Positions 1-8,641 are shown, numbered from the stretch's first letter. The stretch is 55,131 nt of DNA from Pseudomonas sp. 21 (GCF_000955805.1 NZ_JYOA01000001.1:47812-102942), one strand, 5' to 3'. Made by a program: numbers and translations. Notes: generated by a model from the letters alone, not told the origin.

Positions 1-63
1 CTCGCGAACAGAGTCATGGGCTACGCCGTTTTCAGGCGGTTCGCGAGCAAGCTCGCTCCTACA
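1..63. repeat. REP element pair (left edge)
   Basis: Two oppositely oriented copies of the pseudomonad REP core (CTCGCGAAC and GCGAGCAAGCTCGCTCCTAC) separated by a short loop. The left copy is cut by the window edge. The same unit recurs near 13.5, 30.8 and 51.9 kb. It is an intergenic palindromic repeat, not a gene. Confidence 0.85.
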
Positions 64-128
64 AGAATAGGGTCGAGCCTCGGGATACACCGAGGGAAAC
101 TGGCCCCGGCGGTGGCATGAACCGCAAG

Positions 129-155
129 AAAAAGCCCCGCGATGCGGGGCTTTTT
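129..155 (-). terminator. Intrinsic terminator after the siderophore receptor gene
   Basis: A 7-bp GC stem (GCCCCGC/GCGGGGC) with a three-base loop is flanked by A5 on the left and T5 on the right, so it can act in both directions. It lies 25 bp past the stop codon of the leftward receptor gene. Confidence 0.85.
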
Positions 156-180
156 CGTGTCGCTCATCCGGCCAGGCGGA

Positions 181-2586
181 TCACATCGAGTACTTCACCG
201 TGAACATCAGGTTGCGCGGCTCGCCGTAGTTCAGGTTGCCGAAGCTGATGCCGCTGTAATAGTACTTGTCGAAGATGTTGTTGAAGTTCACCCGGGTATC
301 GATGTTCTCGTTGACCCTGTAGCCGAGCATGGCGTTGGTCACCGTGTAGCCGCCCTGCTGGAAGCCGGTGGTGGTGTCCTCGGTCTGGCTCTGGGTCACC
401 AGGTTGCCGCCGACGCGCCATTGGTGCAGCTCGCCCGGCAGGGTGTAGCTGGTGGCGAGCTTGAACAGGTGGCGCGGCTTGCTCGGGTCGAACGGCTTGC
501 CGACGTTGTCCTCGTTGCTGTCGTGCTTGTACTTGGCGTCGACGTAGGTGTAGCCCGCCATGGCCTGCCAGTTCTCGGTGATGGCGCCGCTGACTTCCAT
601 GTCCACGCCCTGGCTGCGCACCTTGCCCGAGGCGCGCGAGCAGTAGATCGAGGTCGGCGAGCTGGGGCACGGCGAGGGGCCGCTGGTGTCGTCGGTGGCG
701 CGGTTTTCCTGGTCGATCTGGAACAGCGCGAGCTGGGTATTCAGTGTTCCGCCGAAGTGTTCGCCCTTCAGGCCGATCTCGTAGTTCTTGCCGGTGATCG
801 GGTCGAGCAGGCTGCCGCTGGAGTCGAAGTTGCTCTGCGGCTTGAAGATGTCGGTGTAGCTGGCATAGACCGAGTAGACCTCGTTCAGGTCGTAGACCAC
901 GCCGGCATAGCGGGTGACGTTGCGGGTGACCTTCTGGGTGCCGGTGTCGTTGTGCGGATCGGCCTCGTACCAGTCCAGGCGGCCGCCGAGAATGACCTTG
1001 AGCGGGTCGGCGATGTTCAGGCGGGTGGTGACGTAGGCGCCCTTCTGCTCCTGGTCGAGCTTCATGTTCCAGAGGCTCATGTCGATGTTCGGTTTCTGCA
1101 CCGAACTCGGGTCCCACTTCGTTGGGTCGAAAGGGGTCACCGGCGAGCCGTCGTTGTAGGTCAGGTCGCCCCAGCCGCCATGGCCGTCGAAGCGTTCTTC
1201 GCGGTAGCTGCCGCCGAACACCAGTTCATGCTCGCGGCCAAAGGCCTGGAACGGGCCGTTGGCGAAGGCGTCGTAGCTCTGGTGGTCGTCGGTGTAGGCG
1301 TACTGGCCCGGCCCCTGGATCATGGTCGGGCAGCCTTCGGTGTAGTAGCAGCTGTTGTACAGGCCGAGCATGTCGATGCGCGCCCACAGCTTGTCGGCAG
1401 CGACCTTCATCTGCCAGCCGTTGTCGAAGCGGTGCACCACGTCGCCGAACAGGTGGGTGGTGGTGGTATCCCAGTAGGACCAGTCGGCGCCGTAGTAATC
1501 GGAGCGCTTGAGGTCCAGGTGACGGCCGCCGAGCGGCGCCGGCAGGCCCACCCAGTTGTCGTTCTTGTTGTCGTTCTGGTAGGACGCGCCCAGGGTCAGG
1601 GTGGTGTCCGGGTTCAGGTCGGCTTCGGTGATGCCGTAGAGCACGCCGCGCTCGCCGCTGACCACGTCCTGGAAGCTGTCGCGGGTCTCGTAGGCGGCCA
1701 CCGCGCGGCCGCGCAGGGTGCCTTCGCTGTTCAGCGGGCCGGAGACGTCGACCTGGCTGCGGTAGCGGTCCCAGGTGCCGGCGCTGCCTTCCAGGCTCAT
1801 GTGGAAGTCCTGGGTCGGGCGCTTGCGCACCATGTTCACCGCAGCGGCCGGGTTGCCGGCGCCCTGCATCAGGCCGGTGGCGCCGCGCACCACTTCGACG
1901 CGGTCGAACATTGCCAGGTCGGCGGCGCTGATGACGTCCTGGGTGTAGGTGGAAATGCTGGTGGCCAGGCCGTCGTACATGATGTTGTCGACGTCGAAGC
2001 CGCGCGCGGCGTAGCTCACCCGCGCCGGGCCGTACTGCTGCACGGTCATGCCGGTGACGCCGCGGATCGCGTCGTCCAGGTCCTGCATGTTCTGGTCTTC
2101 CATCTGCTGACGGGTCACCACGCTGACCGACTGCGGCGTCTCGCGGACGGTCATGTTCAGCTTGGTGGAAGTCTGCATCACGCCGGTGGTGTAGGAGCCG
2201 GTGCCTTCGGTGGTACCCGGCGCCACGCTGGCGGCGCCGACGATCTCGGTCGCGCCCAGGTCGACACTGTCGTTGCCCGCTGCCTTGCTGCGCACGGTGC
2301 CGCTGACCTGCGCGCTGTTGCCGTCGACCGTGGCCTGCAGGCCGCTGTCCGCCAGCAGACGGTCGAGCGCCGCGCCCGCCTCCATGTTGCCCTTGAGTGC
2401 CGGCGCGCCCACCTTGGCGACCTGGGCACGATCATAGGAAATCCGCATTCCGCTTGCGGACTGCAATTGCTCCAGGGAAGCGGCCAGGGGCTGCTTGGGC
2501 AGGTCGATGGCCACGGGGGCCGCCACTGCGGAGAGAGCAAAAGTGGAGAGACTGAGCAGGAGCGCTCCCGACGCTACGTCTTTCAT
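181..2586 (-). CDS. TonB-dependent siderophore receptor with N-terminal signalling (STN) domain
   Basis: Outer-membrane receptor of 801 residues that imports a ferric siderophore using TonB energy. The ATG at 2586 is chosen because it is followed by a clean signal peptide (hydrophobic stretch ending SAVAA) and preceded by AAGGA; the open frame runs 32 codons further upstream without a signal sequence. Mature residues ~25-100 form an STN (secretin/TonB short N-terminal) domain, then a plug with the RETPQSVSVVT segment and EVVRGATGLMQG, then a 22-strand barrel ending in the usual terminal aromatic region (FTVKYSM). Length and plug motifs resemble the FpvA/FpvB/FoxA group; the ligand cannot be read from sequence. 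STN receptors normally signal through a FecR-type anti-sigma factor and FecI-type sigma factor, but neither is next to this gene. Confidence 0.93.
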   Translation of the reverse strand: MKDVASGALLLSLSTFALSAVAAPVAIDLPKQPLAASLEQLQSASGMRISYDRAQVAKVGAPALKGNMEAGAALDRLLADSGLQATVDGNSAQVSGTVRSKAAGNDSVDLGATEIVGAASVAPGTTEGTGSYTTGVMQTSTKLNMTVRETPQSVSVVTRQQMEDQNMQDLDDAIRGVTGMTVQQYGPARVSYAARGFDVDNIMYDGLATSISTYTQDVISAADLAMFDRVEVVRGATGLMQGAGNPAAAVNMVRKRPTQDFHMSLEGSAGTWDRYRSQVDVSGPLNSEGTLRGRAVAAYETRDSFQDVVSGERGVLYGITEADLNPDTTLTLGASYQNDNKNDNWVGLPAPLGGRHLDLKRSDYYGADWSYWDTTTTHLFGDVVHRFDNGWQMKVAADKLWARIDMLGLYNSCYYTEGCPTMIQGPGQYAYTDDHQSYDAFANGPFQAFGREHELVFGGSYREERFDGHGGWGDLTYNDGSPVTPFDPTKWDPSSVQKPNIDMSLWNMKLDQEQKGAYVTTRLNIADPLKVILGGRLDWYEADPHNDTGTQKVTRNVTRYAGVVYDLNEVYSVYASYTDIFKPQSNFDSSGSLLDPITGKNYEIGLKGEHFGGTLNTQLALFQIDQENRATDDTSGPSPCPSSPTSIYCSRASGKVRSQGVDMEVSGAITENWQAMAGYTYVDAKYKHDSNEDNVGKPFDPSKPRHLFKLATSYTLPGELHQWRVGGNLVTQSQTEDTTTGFQQGGYTVTNAMLGYRVNENIDTRVNFNNIFDKYYYSGISFGNLNYGEPRNLMFTVKYSM

Positions 2587-2693
2587 CTGCTGAAGGATCC
2601 TTGGTGCGAGGTTTTGCGCTCTGGCGGCGCAATGACTCGGGTTGGCGAATGCCAGCGTGGTGGAACGCCGGCGGGGAGCCAAAGTGTATGCAG

Positions 2694-2745
2694 ATGTAAA
2701 TTATATGTAAATGCGAATTGTTTGTATCTTAAATCGTATCGATAG
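2694..2745 (-). promoter_or_regulatory. AT-rich promoter region of the siderophore receptor gene, weakly Fur-box-like
   Basis: In a GC-rich surround, this stretch upstream of the receptor is strongly AT-rich and contains overlapping NAT(A/T)AT-like hexamers (for example TTACATATAATTTACA on the minus strand). Fur repression is expected for such a receptor, but the match to the 19-bp Fur consensus is poor, so the call is tentative. The rest of the 310-bp gap (2587-2896) holds only the REP pair at 2809-2901. Confidence 0.35.
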
Positions 2746-2808
2746 CCCCCTGGTCTTCGCCTTATCCGACGCTGCACCATCATGCAAAAACGCTGCGGCT
2801 GGGCACGG

Positions 2809-2901
2809 TGTGGGAGCGGACTCCGTCCGCGATGACTTCGCCCAGCTCCCTGCCCCGTCGGCGTGGCGATGAATCGATCGCGGACGGAGTCCGCTCCTAC
2901 G
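2809..2901. repeat. REP-type inverted pair overlapping the end of the LysR gene
   Basis: Left arm GGGAGCGGACTCCGTCCGCGAT and right arm ATCGCGGACGGAGTCCGCTCCTAC form a long imperfect inverted repeat around a ~45-base spacer. The right arm contains the TAG stop codon of the leftward lysR-type gene at 2897-2899. Confidence 0.8.
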
Positions 2902-3805
2902 TCCGCATCGCCAGCATGAACTCGATGAACGCCCGCACCCGCGACGGCACATGGCGCGCGTGGGGGTAGATCAGCAGGAATGGCCGTGTCGTCTGGCCGT
3001 AGTCCTTCAGCACTTCCACCAGTTCGCCGCGCTTCAGTTCCTCCTGCACGGTGAAGCGATAGGCCTGCATCAGCCCTCCCCCGCACTTGGCCAGGGTGGC
3101 GGTGGCCAGGTAATCCTCCAGCACCGTGAGGCTGCCGGACGTCTCGATCTCGACCGGCTGGCCGTCGACCCGGAACGACCAGGGCACGCGCCGCCCGGTA
3201 CTGGGCAACTCGAACTGGATGCACTCGTGATGAACCAGTTCCTCCGGTGTCTGCGGCGTACCGGCGCGCGCCAGGTACTCGGGCGTGGCAACCACCACGT
3301 TCTCCGCTTCCTCGAGGCGCCGCGCCACCAGGCTGGAGTCCGCCGGGTCGCGGCCACGGATGGCCAGGTCATAACCCTCGTTGGCGAAGTCGATATTGCG
3401 GTTGCTGACATGCACGTCCACCTGCACCTGCGGGAAACGCCGACGGAACTCGGGCAGCAACGGAAACAGCCGGTAGTGCGCATAGGGCGTGGGCACGCTG
3501 ATGCGCAGGCGCCCGGACACGACGCTCTGGCCGCCGCTGACAGCGCGCTCGGCGTCGACCAGTTGGGTCAGCGCCTGGCGGCATTGCTCGAAGTAGTTGC
3601 GGCCGTCGTCGGTCAGGCGCATCTGCCGCGTGGTGCGCACGAACAGTCGCGCGCCCAGGCGCTCTTCCAGTCGCGCCACCGAGCGGCTGACCGCCGCCGG
3701 GGTGATCCCGGCCTCGTTGGCCGCGGCGGTGAAGCTGCCGGTTTCCGCGGCAAGGCAGAACAGCTCGATGCTGCCCAGTTGCAGATCGTCGAAGTGGCGA
3801 GTCAT
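2897..3805 (-). CDS. LysR-family transcriptional regulator
   Basis: A 302-residue regulator of the usual LysR length. The N-terminal winged helix-turn-helix is visible at residues ~12-70 (LFCLAAETGSFTAAANEAGITPAAVSRSVARLE), followed by an effector-binding domain of two alpha/beta lobes. It resembles the DsdC/GcvA-like CrgA subgroup often paired with oxidoreductases. It is divergent from the SDR gene at 3938, with a 132-bp shared promoter region, so the SDR-tautomerase pair is its most likely target; the inducer is unknown. The last codons and stop lie inside a REP palindrome, suggesting the C-terminus was set by a repeat insertion. Confidence 0.92.
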   Translation of the reverse strand: MTRHFDDLQLGSIELFCLAAETGSFTAAANEAGITPAAVSRSVARLEERLGARLFVRTTRQMRLTDDGRNYFEQCRQALTQLVDAERAVSGGQSVVSGRLRISVPTPYAHYRLFPLLPEFRRRFPQVQVDVHVSNRNIDFANEGYDLAIRGRDPADSSLVARRLEEAENVVVATPEYLARAGTPQTPEELVHHECIQFELPSTGRRVPWSFRVDGQPVEIETSGSLTVLEDYLATATLAKCGGGLMQAYRFTVQEELKRGELVEVLKDYGQTTRPFLLIYPHARHVPSRVRAFIEFMLAMRT

Positions 3806-3937
3806 GGTGCCGCCCGATTGATTACATGAGGTATCAATTCAAATGCCATGGGCCTCATTTTTCAAGCAGCGAATGCAGCCTAGATTGGCCTCCAAGACGC
3901 GGGCACACCGCCCCGCTCCTCTCTCGGAGAATCCACC
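3806..3937. promoter_or_regulatory. Divergent promoter region between the LysR and SDR genes
   Basis: The only moderately AT-rich segment is 3818-3865, near the LysR start, where LysR proteins usually bind. I see T-N11-A-like pairs there but no single convincing dyad. GGAGA before 3938 serves as the SDR ribosome site. Confidence 0.4.
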
Positions 3938-4672
3938 ATGAGCAAGACCGTCATCGTCACCGGCGCCTCCAGCGGCCTCGGCTTCGCCATCGCCAGCGCC
4001 TACCTGGAGCGCGGCTACAACGTGGTCGGCAACGCCCGCACCCAGGCGCGCCTGGAGGAGGCCGCGGCGAAGCTGGGCAACCCGCACAACTTCCTCGGCG
4101 TGGCCGGCGACATCGCCCGGCCGGAAACCGCCAGCCGCCTGTTCGCCCAGGCCATCGAAGCCTTTGGCCGGGTGGACATCCTGATCAACAACGCCGGCAT
4201 CTTCATTCCCAAACCCGTGATCGATTACACCGAGGAAGAGGTCAACGCCATCGTCGGAACCAACCTGATGGGCTTCTTCTACCCGTCCCAGGCAGCCGCC
4301 CGGCATATGTCGGCCAATGGCTCCGGGCATATCGTCACCATCACCGCGTCCATCGCCATGCAGCCCAACGTGAAGGTCCCGGCCCTGCTGCCGGTACTGA
4401 TCAAGGGCGGCCTGAACAGCGCGGTGCGCGGCCTGGCCCTGGAACTGGCGGCTTCCCACGTGCAGGTCAACGCCGTGGCGCCGGGGATCATCGAGACGCC
4501 GCTGCACGCCAGTGACGAAGGCACCCATACCTTCCTCCGCAGCTTGTCCCCCAGTGGCCAGATCGGCAGCCCGCAGGATATCGTCGACGCCGTGCTCTAC
4601 CTGACCGACTCGACCTTCGTCAGCGGCACCCTCCTCAACGTCGACGGTGGCTCCACCACCGGCGTCTGGTAA
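3938..4672 (+). CDS. SDR-family protein lacking the catalytic tyrosine
   Basis: A 244-residue short-chain dehydrogenase/reductase fold protein. The nucleotide-binding motif TGASSGLG (residues 8-15) and the structural NNAG motif are intact, as is the C-terminal NVDGG region. The active site is not classical: where YxxxK is expected (near residue 155) the sequence reads PVLIKGG, so the lysine is kept but proline replaces the tyrosine. I recall related SDR sequences with a similar P-(I/V)-L-x-K-G-G segment, so this is probably a subfamily trait, not a mutation. The upstream GGAGA and the divergent LysR support the start at 3938. The tautomerase gene follows after 31 bp and is probably co-transcribed. 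Substrate unknown; a binding role or altered chemistry is possible. Confidence 0.9.
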   Translation: MSKTVIVTGASSGLGFAIASAYLERGYNVVGNARTQARLEEAAAKLGNPHNFLGVAGDIARPETASRLFAQAIEAFGRVDILINNAGIFIPKPVIDYTEEEVNAIVGTNLMGFFYPSQAAARHMSANGSGHIVTITASIAMQPNVKVPALLPVLIKGGLNSAVRGLALELAASHVQVNAVAPGIIETPLHASDEGTHTFLRSLSPSGQIGSPQDIVDAVLYLTDSTFVSGTLLNVDGGSTTGVW

Positions 4673-4703
4673 CTCGCCCCTCGAACAACAACGGAGAATC
4701 GCA

Positions 4704-4919
4704 ATGCCCTACGTGAACATCCAGGTCACCGACGAAGGCGTCACCGCCGACGAACGCCGCCAGCTCATCGAAGGCGTCACCGAACTGCTGGAGCGCGTGC
4801 TGCGCAAGCCGCCGTCCACCACCTACGTGGTGATCCAGGAAATCGCCACCGACAGCTGGGGCGTGGGTGGCAAGACCGTCGCCGAGCTGAAGGCCCAGGG
4901 CAAGCACGGCAGCAGCTGA
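4704..4919 (+). CDS. 4-oxalocrotonate tautomerase-like enzyme
   Basis: A 71-residue protein of the tautomerase superfamily, close to the family length of about 62-75. The start at 4704 is fixed by the AACGGAGAATC ribosome site and by proline as the second residue; after Met removal this Pro is the catalytic base of the family. The later segment VVIQE...WGVGGK matches the conserved (V/I)IxE...GxGG region. At the position of 4-OT Arg39 I read a tyrosine, so the substrate may differ from 4-oxalocrotonate. Likely in one transcript with the SDR gene. Confidence 0.88.
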   Translation: MPYVNIQVTDEGVTADERRQLIEGVTELLERVLRKPPSTTYVVIQEIATDSWGVGGKTVAELKAQGKHGSS

Positions 4920-5029
4920 CCCAGCGGGCACGCCGGGGGCTCGCCAGGGCCTCCGGCGCTTGCCATGCACCAAGCTGGTGCTGATAGGATCGAGAGCCCA
5001 CCCGCTCCTATCGACAGCCGAGGCATGGA

Positions 5030-6226
5030 ATGCTCGCCGCGCTCAAGCGTTACCCGCTACAGGTCAACCTGCTGCTCGGCGGCACCTTCCTGCTGACCAT
5101 GGGCCGGGCCATCACCCTGCCCTACCTGGTGATCTACCTCTCGACCCAGTTCGCCCTGCCGGTCAGCCGCATCGGCCTGATCATGGGTGGCGCATTGTTC
5201 GGCGGCTCGCTGCTCAGCCTCTATGGTGGCTTCCTGATCGACCGGATGCCCGGCTTCCGGCTGATCCTCGGCTTCGGCGCCTGCTTCGTCGCCGCCTTCG
5301 CCGGCATGCTGCTGACCAGCCAGCTGTGGCTGTTCTTCCTGTTCCTGCTGGGCTTCAACTTCGCCTATTCGGTCACCGACGTGGTGGTGAAGACCCTCTT
5401 CGGCCGCCTGCTGCCGGCGGAGGAACAAGGCCGCGCCTTTTCCATCCGCTACACCCTGATCAACCTCGCCTACGCCATCGGCCCCTTCGTCGGCGCCTAC
5501 CTCGCGCAGGGCAACCCGCACCTGCCCTTCATCATCTCGGCCAGCCTTGGCGCGCTTTTCCTGCTGGCCTTCGCGCGCCTGGGCGACCGTCATATGCGCC
5601 CCGCCGCCAGTGTCTCGCCGCCATCCTTCCTGGCAGTGCTGGGCGTGCTGGCGAAGGACCATCGGCTGATGTACTTCACCATCGGCGGCGTGCTCACCGC
5701 CGTGGTGTTCGGCCAGTTCTCCGCCTACCTCTCGCAGTACCTGGTGGCCACCGGGACGGCGGAGTACGCCTACCAGGTGATCCAGACCCTGCTCGGGGTG
5801 AACGCGGTGACGGTGATCGCCCTGCAGTACCTGCTGGGCAGGCGCATCGGCAACGAGCACCTGCAGCGCTGGCTGCTCGTCGGCCTGGGGCTGTTCGTAC
5901 TCGGCATCGTCGGCTTCGGCCTGTCCCACAGCCTCTGGCACTGGGGGCTGGCGATGGTGGTGTTCACCCTGGGCGAGATCATCGTGATCCCCGCCGAGTA
6001 CATGTTCATCGACCGCATCGCCCCGCCGCACCTGCGCGGCGTGTACTACGGCACGCAGAACCTGGCCAACCTCGGCGGCGCCTTCGGGCCGATCCTGGTG
6101 GGCTACTTCCTGGCGCTGTTCGCCCCGCACTGGGTGTTCGTCATGCTCGGCGCCTTTATCGTCGGCGGCGGGGTGTTCTATGTGATCGGCTCGAACCTGA
6201 GCCGGCGCAGCGCCAGCGGGGCTTGA
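5030..6226 (+). CDS. MFS transporter
   Basis: A 398-residue inner-membrane protein with about 12 hydrophobic segments spread over its whole length, typical for major facilitator antiporters. The loop between segments 2 and 3 contains GGFLIDRMPG, the degenerate form of the MFS motif A (GxLaDrxGxr). Family resemblance is to drug or metabolite exporters of the MdtH/YebQ kind; the substrate cannot be inferred. GAGG lies just upstream of the ATG. It stands alone: 110 bp follow the tautomerase gene and 58 bp precede the DUF2938 gene. Confidence 0.9.
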   Translation: MLAALKRYPLQVNLLLGGTFLLTMGRAITLPYLVIYLSTQFALPVSRIGLIMGGALFGGSLLSLYGGFLIDRMPGFRLILGFGACFVAAFAGMLLTSQLWLFFLFLLGFNFAYSVTDVVVKTLFGRLLPAEEQGRAFSIRYTLINLAYAIGPFVGAYLAQGNPHLPFIISASLGALFLLAFARLGDRHMRPAASVSPPSFLAVLGVLAKDHRLMYFTIGGVLTAVVFGQFSAYLSQYLVATGTAEYAYQVIQTLLGVNAVTVIALQYLLGRRIGNEHLQRWLLVGLGLFVLGIVGFGLSHSLWHWGLAMVVFTLGEIIVIPAEYMFIDRIAPPHLRGVYYGTQNLANLGGAFGPILVGYFLALFAPHWVFVMLGAFIVGGGVFYVIGSNLSRRSASGA

Positions 6227-6284
6227 CCTCAAGTCCACTTGAACCGGGATGCTGGGCTCCATCGACTCGCTCAAGGAGCCCCGC

Positions 6285-6797
6285 ATGCCCTACTCCCTCG
6301 CTACCCTGCTGCACAGCGCCGCCATCGGCATCGGCGCCACCCTGCTGATGGACGGCTGGAGCATCCTGCGCAAGCACCTGCTGGGCATGCCGTCGCTGGA
6401 CTATGCGCTGGTCGGCCGCTGGGTCGGCCATATGCCGCGCGGGCAATTCCATCACGCCGCCATCGGCAAGGCCGAGCCGATCGCCGCTGAACGTGCCCTG
6501 GGCTGGTTAGTGCATTACCTCACCGGCATCCTGTTCGCCGCGCTGCTGATCGGCGCCACCGGCCGCGGCTGGCTGTGCGCGCCAACCCTGCTGCCGGCGC
6601 TGGCGTTCGGCCTGGCCACCGTCCTGCTGCCCTTCCTGGTGATGCAACCGGCGTTCGGCCTGGGTATCGCCGCCGCGAAAACGGCCCATCCCGGCAAAGC
6701 TCGCTTCCACAGCGTCCTGACCCACCTGGTATTCGGCGCAGGGCTGTACCTGGCTGCGCAGATCGGCCTGCTGTTACCGGTGGCCTGCGCCAACTGA
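6285..6797 (+). CDS. DUF2938 family membrane protein
   Basis: A 170-residue protein with four hydrophobic segments (about residues 5-25, 75-95, 100-125 and 145-168). The conserved family features are the N-terminal MDGW, the GRWVGHMPRGQF loop and the LGWLVHYLTG segment. The start at 6285 is preferred over an in-frame ATG 36 bp upstream because AAGGAG sits 7 bases before it. Function of the family is unknown; it is an inner-membrane protein by topology. Confidence 0.88.
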   Translation: MPYSLATLLHSAAIGIGATLLMDGWSILRKHLLGMPSLDYALVGRWVGHMPRGQFHHAAIGKAEPIAAERALGWLVHYLTGILFAALLIGATGRGWLCAPTLLPALAFGLATVLLPFLVMQPAFGLGIAAAKTAHPGKARFHSVLTHLVFGAGLYLAAQIGLLLPVACAN

Positions 6798-6848
6798 ATC
6801 GCCGGACTACCCTTGCAGCGAACCTATCGCCGCGCAGGAAGCCAGCGA

Positions 6849-8546
6849 ATGAGCCGAATCCTCATTGCCGATCCACAACCCTTCACCCGCGCCGCCCTGC
6901 GCCAGCGGCTGGTCGCGGCCGGGCATGAGGTGGTCGGCGAGACAGGCGACGGCCGCGAGGCCCTGGCGCTGGTGCAGCGCCTGCACCCGGACCTGCTGGT
7001 CCTCGACCTGGACCTGCCGCGCCTGGGCGGCGTGGAGTTGCTGCGGCGCTTCAGCAGTGCGGCAGCGCGGCAGAAGACACTGGTGTTCACCAACCTTTCG
7101 GGGGCGTACTACCACAGCCTTTGCCTGCAAGCCGGCGCGGCCGGCTTCGTCCACAAGAGCGACCTGCCCGAGGAGTTCGACGAGGCGGTGAAACTGGTGC
7201 TCAGCGGGCGCAAGGTATTTCCCGCGCGATTGCCCGACGTGCTGGCCGACGGCAGCGGGCAAGGCATCGCGCCGGAGAGCATCACCCCCCGCGAACTGAC
7301 CGTGCTGAAGTATCTGGCGCAGGGTTATCGGGTCAAGGACATCGCCGAACAACTGGCGATCAGCGATAGAACGGTCAGCACCTACAAGACCCGCCTGCTG
7401 GAGAAGACCCAGACCGACTCGCTGATCGACCTGGTGCAGGCCGCCCGGCAGCGCGGCCTGCTGGACGACGGCGTGATCCGCGATCTCGCCCGTGCGCCCG
7501 GTGCGCAACCCCACACGCCGGACCAGCTCGCCCAGTTGCTCGACATCCTCCCCAATCCCGTCAGCCTGTGGAGTGTCGAAGGCACCCTGCTGGCCTGCAA
7601 TCCACGGTTCGCCGATTACTACGACAAGAGCGAATCGGAACTGCTGGGCTCCCCCATCTTCTCGTTGGGCAAGATCAACCCGCAGAACACCGAGCAAGCG
7701 CGCCGGGAATTCCTCAAGGGCACCGCTTCGGGCGAGCCCTTCACCCTGATTATCGATGCCCGCGCCGGAGCGGAGCTGCGCATCATCCGGCTGATCGGCG
7801 TGCCGATGAAGGAGGCGTCGGGAAAACTGATCGGTGTGCTGCTATCAACTGTCGACATCACCGAACACGAGCGTTACGTCGAGCGCCTGCAGGAATCCAA
7901 GACCTACCTCGAATCCCTGTACGCCAGCCGTACAGGGTTCCTGACGACGTCGGGCCGGGACCTGCTCGTCGAGCTCGACTCACTCGACGCGCTACTGGCG
8001 GCGAGCCGCGCCAGGCATCCCAAGGATGCGAACCTGAGCCAGTCCAGCGCGCACGTGAGCAAGATGCGCGACAAGATCGAAGTGCTCCTGGAGCTGACGC
8101 GACTGGAACAGGGCGCCGTGCTGACCATCCCGCAATCGGAGAACCTCAACGAGCTGACCCAAAGGGCGCTGGACTCCGCGCAACCGCGACCCAAACTGCA
8201 CCCCTGCGCCGACGCGCCCTGGGGATGGATCGATCCGAACCGCTACCTGCGACTGATCCACGTACTGATCCGCAGCTTCGAGAAGGCCGGGCTGCCGCCC
8301 CTGGAACTGACCGCCGACTGCACCACGCTGCCCCACGGCGAACTGCAGTGGCAGCTGGTATTCCGGGCGGCGCAGGACGAAGACGTCCAGCCGCCGCTGA
8401 TCGACATCGAGCAGCAGGCACGCATCCACCTGGCTCGCTGGTTGTGTCGCCTGCTCGGAGGGGAACTCAGGATCGGCAGCACGACCGATTTCGCCATCGC
8501 CGCTTTGATCCAGCTCAAGCTGCCGAAAGGAAGTCCGCGTTTCTAG
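6849..8546 (+). CDS. LuxR-type response regulator fused to PAS and a degenerate kinase-like tail
   Basis: A 565-residue cytoplasmic protein. Residues 1-120 are a receiver domain: phospho-acceptor Asp53 (VLDLDLP), Thr81 and Lys103 are present, but the acidic pair has only Asp8, followed by Pro. Residues ~145-205 are a LuxR/NarL helix-turn-helix (LTVLKYLAQGYRVKDIAEQL). Residues ~220-330 form a PAS domain followed by the coil-linker signature DITEHERYVERL. Residues ~345-565 look like a histidine-kinase DHp/ATPase core that has lost its motifs: FLTTSGRDLLVELDSL aligns with the usual F-L-x-x-x-S-H-E-x-R-x-P-L box without the His, and N, G1 and G2 boxes are not recognisable. AGGAAG precedes the chosen ATG. 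The autotransporter gene follows after 95 bp and is the obvious candidate target. Confidence 0.88.
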   Translation: MSRILIADPQPFTRAALRQRLVAAGHEVVGETGDGREALALVQRLHPDLLVLDLDLPRLGGVELLRRFSSAAARQKTLVFTNLSGAYYHSLCLQAGAAGFVHKSDLPEEFDEAVKLVLSGRKVFPARLPDVLADGSGQGIAPESITPRELTVLKYLAQGYRVKDIAEQLAISDRTVSTYKTRLLEKTQTDSLIDLVQAARQRGLLDDGVIRDLARAPGAQPHTPDQLAQLLDILPNPVSLWSVEGTLLACNPRFADYYDKSESELLGSPIFSLGKINPQNTEQARREFLKGTASGEPFTLIIDARAGAELRIIRLIGVPMKEASGKLIGVLLSTVDITEHERYVERLQESKTYLESLYASRTGFLTTSGRDLLVELDSLDALLAASRARHPKDANLSQSSAHVSKMRDKIEVLLELTRLEQGAVLTIPQSENLNELTQRALDSAQPRPKLHPCADAPWGWIDPNRYLRLIHVLIRSFEKAGLPPLELTADCTTLPHGELQWQLVFRAAQDEDVQPPLIDIEQQARIHLARWLCRLLGGELRIGSTTDFAIAALIQLKLPKGSPRF

Positions 8547-8641
8547 TGCACCCACTACAGCAGTATCAGTCGCCCCCGATGGGGCGCACCACCGCCTGAC
8601 CCGATGCTTGCGCCATAGCCCTCTCGCTATGGAGAAGCATC

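Noticed and set aside
142..2745. 867-codon open frame on the plus strand over the siderophore receptor
   Set aside because: It is antisense to a clear TonB receptor with a signal peptide and family motifs; its translation is Val/Ala/His-rich and has no recognisable domain, as expected for a high-GC antisense frame.
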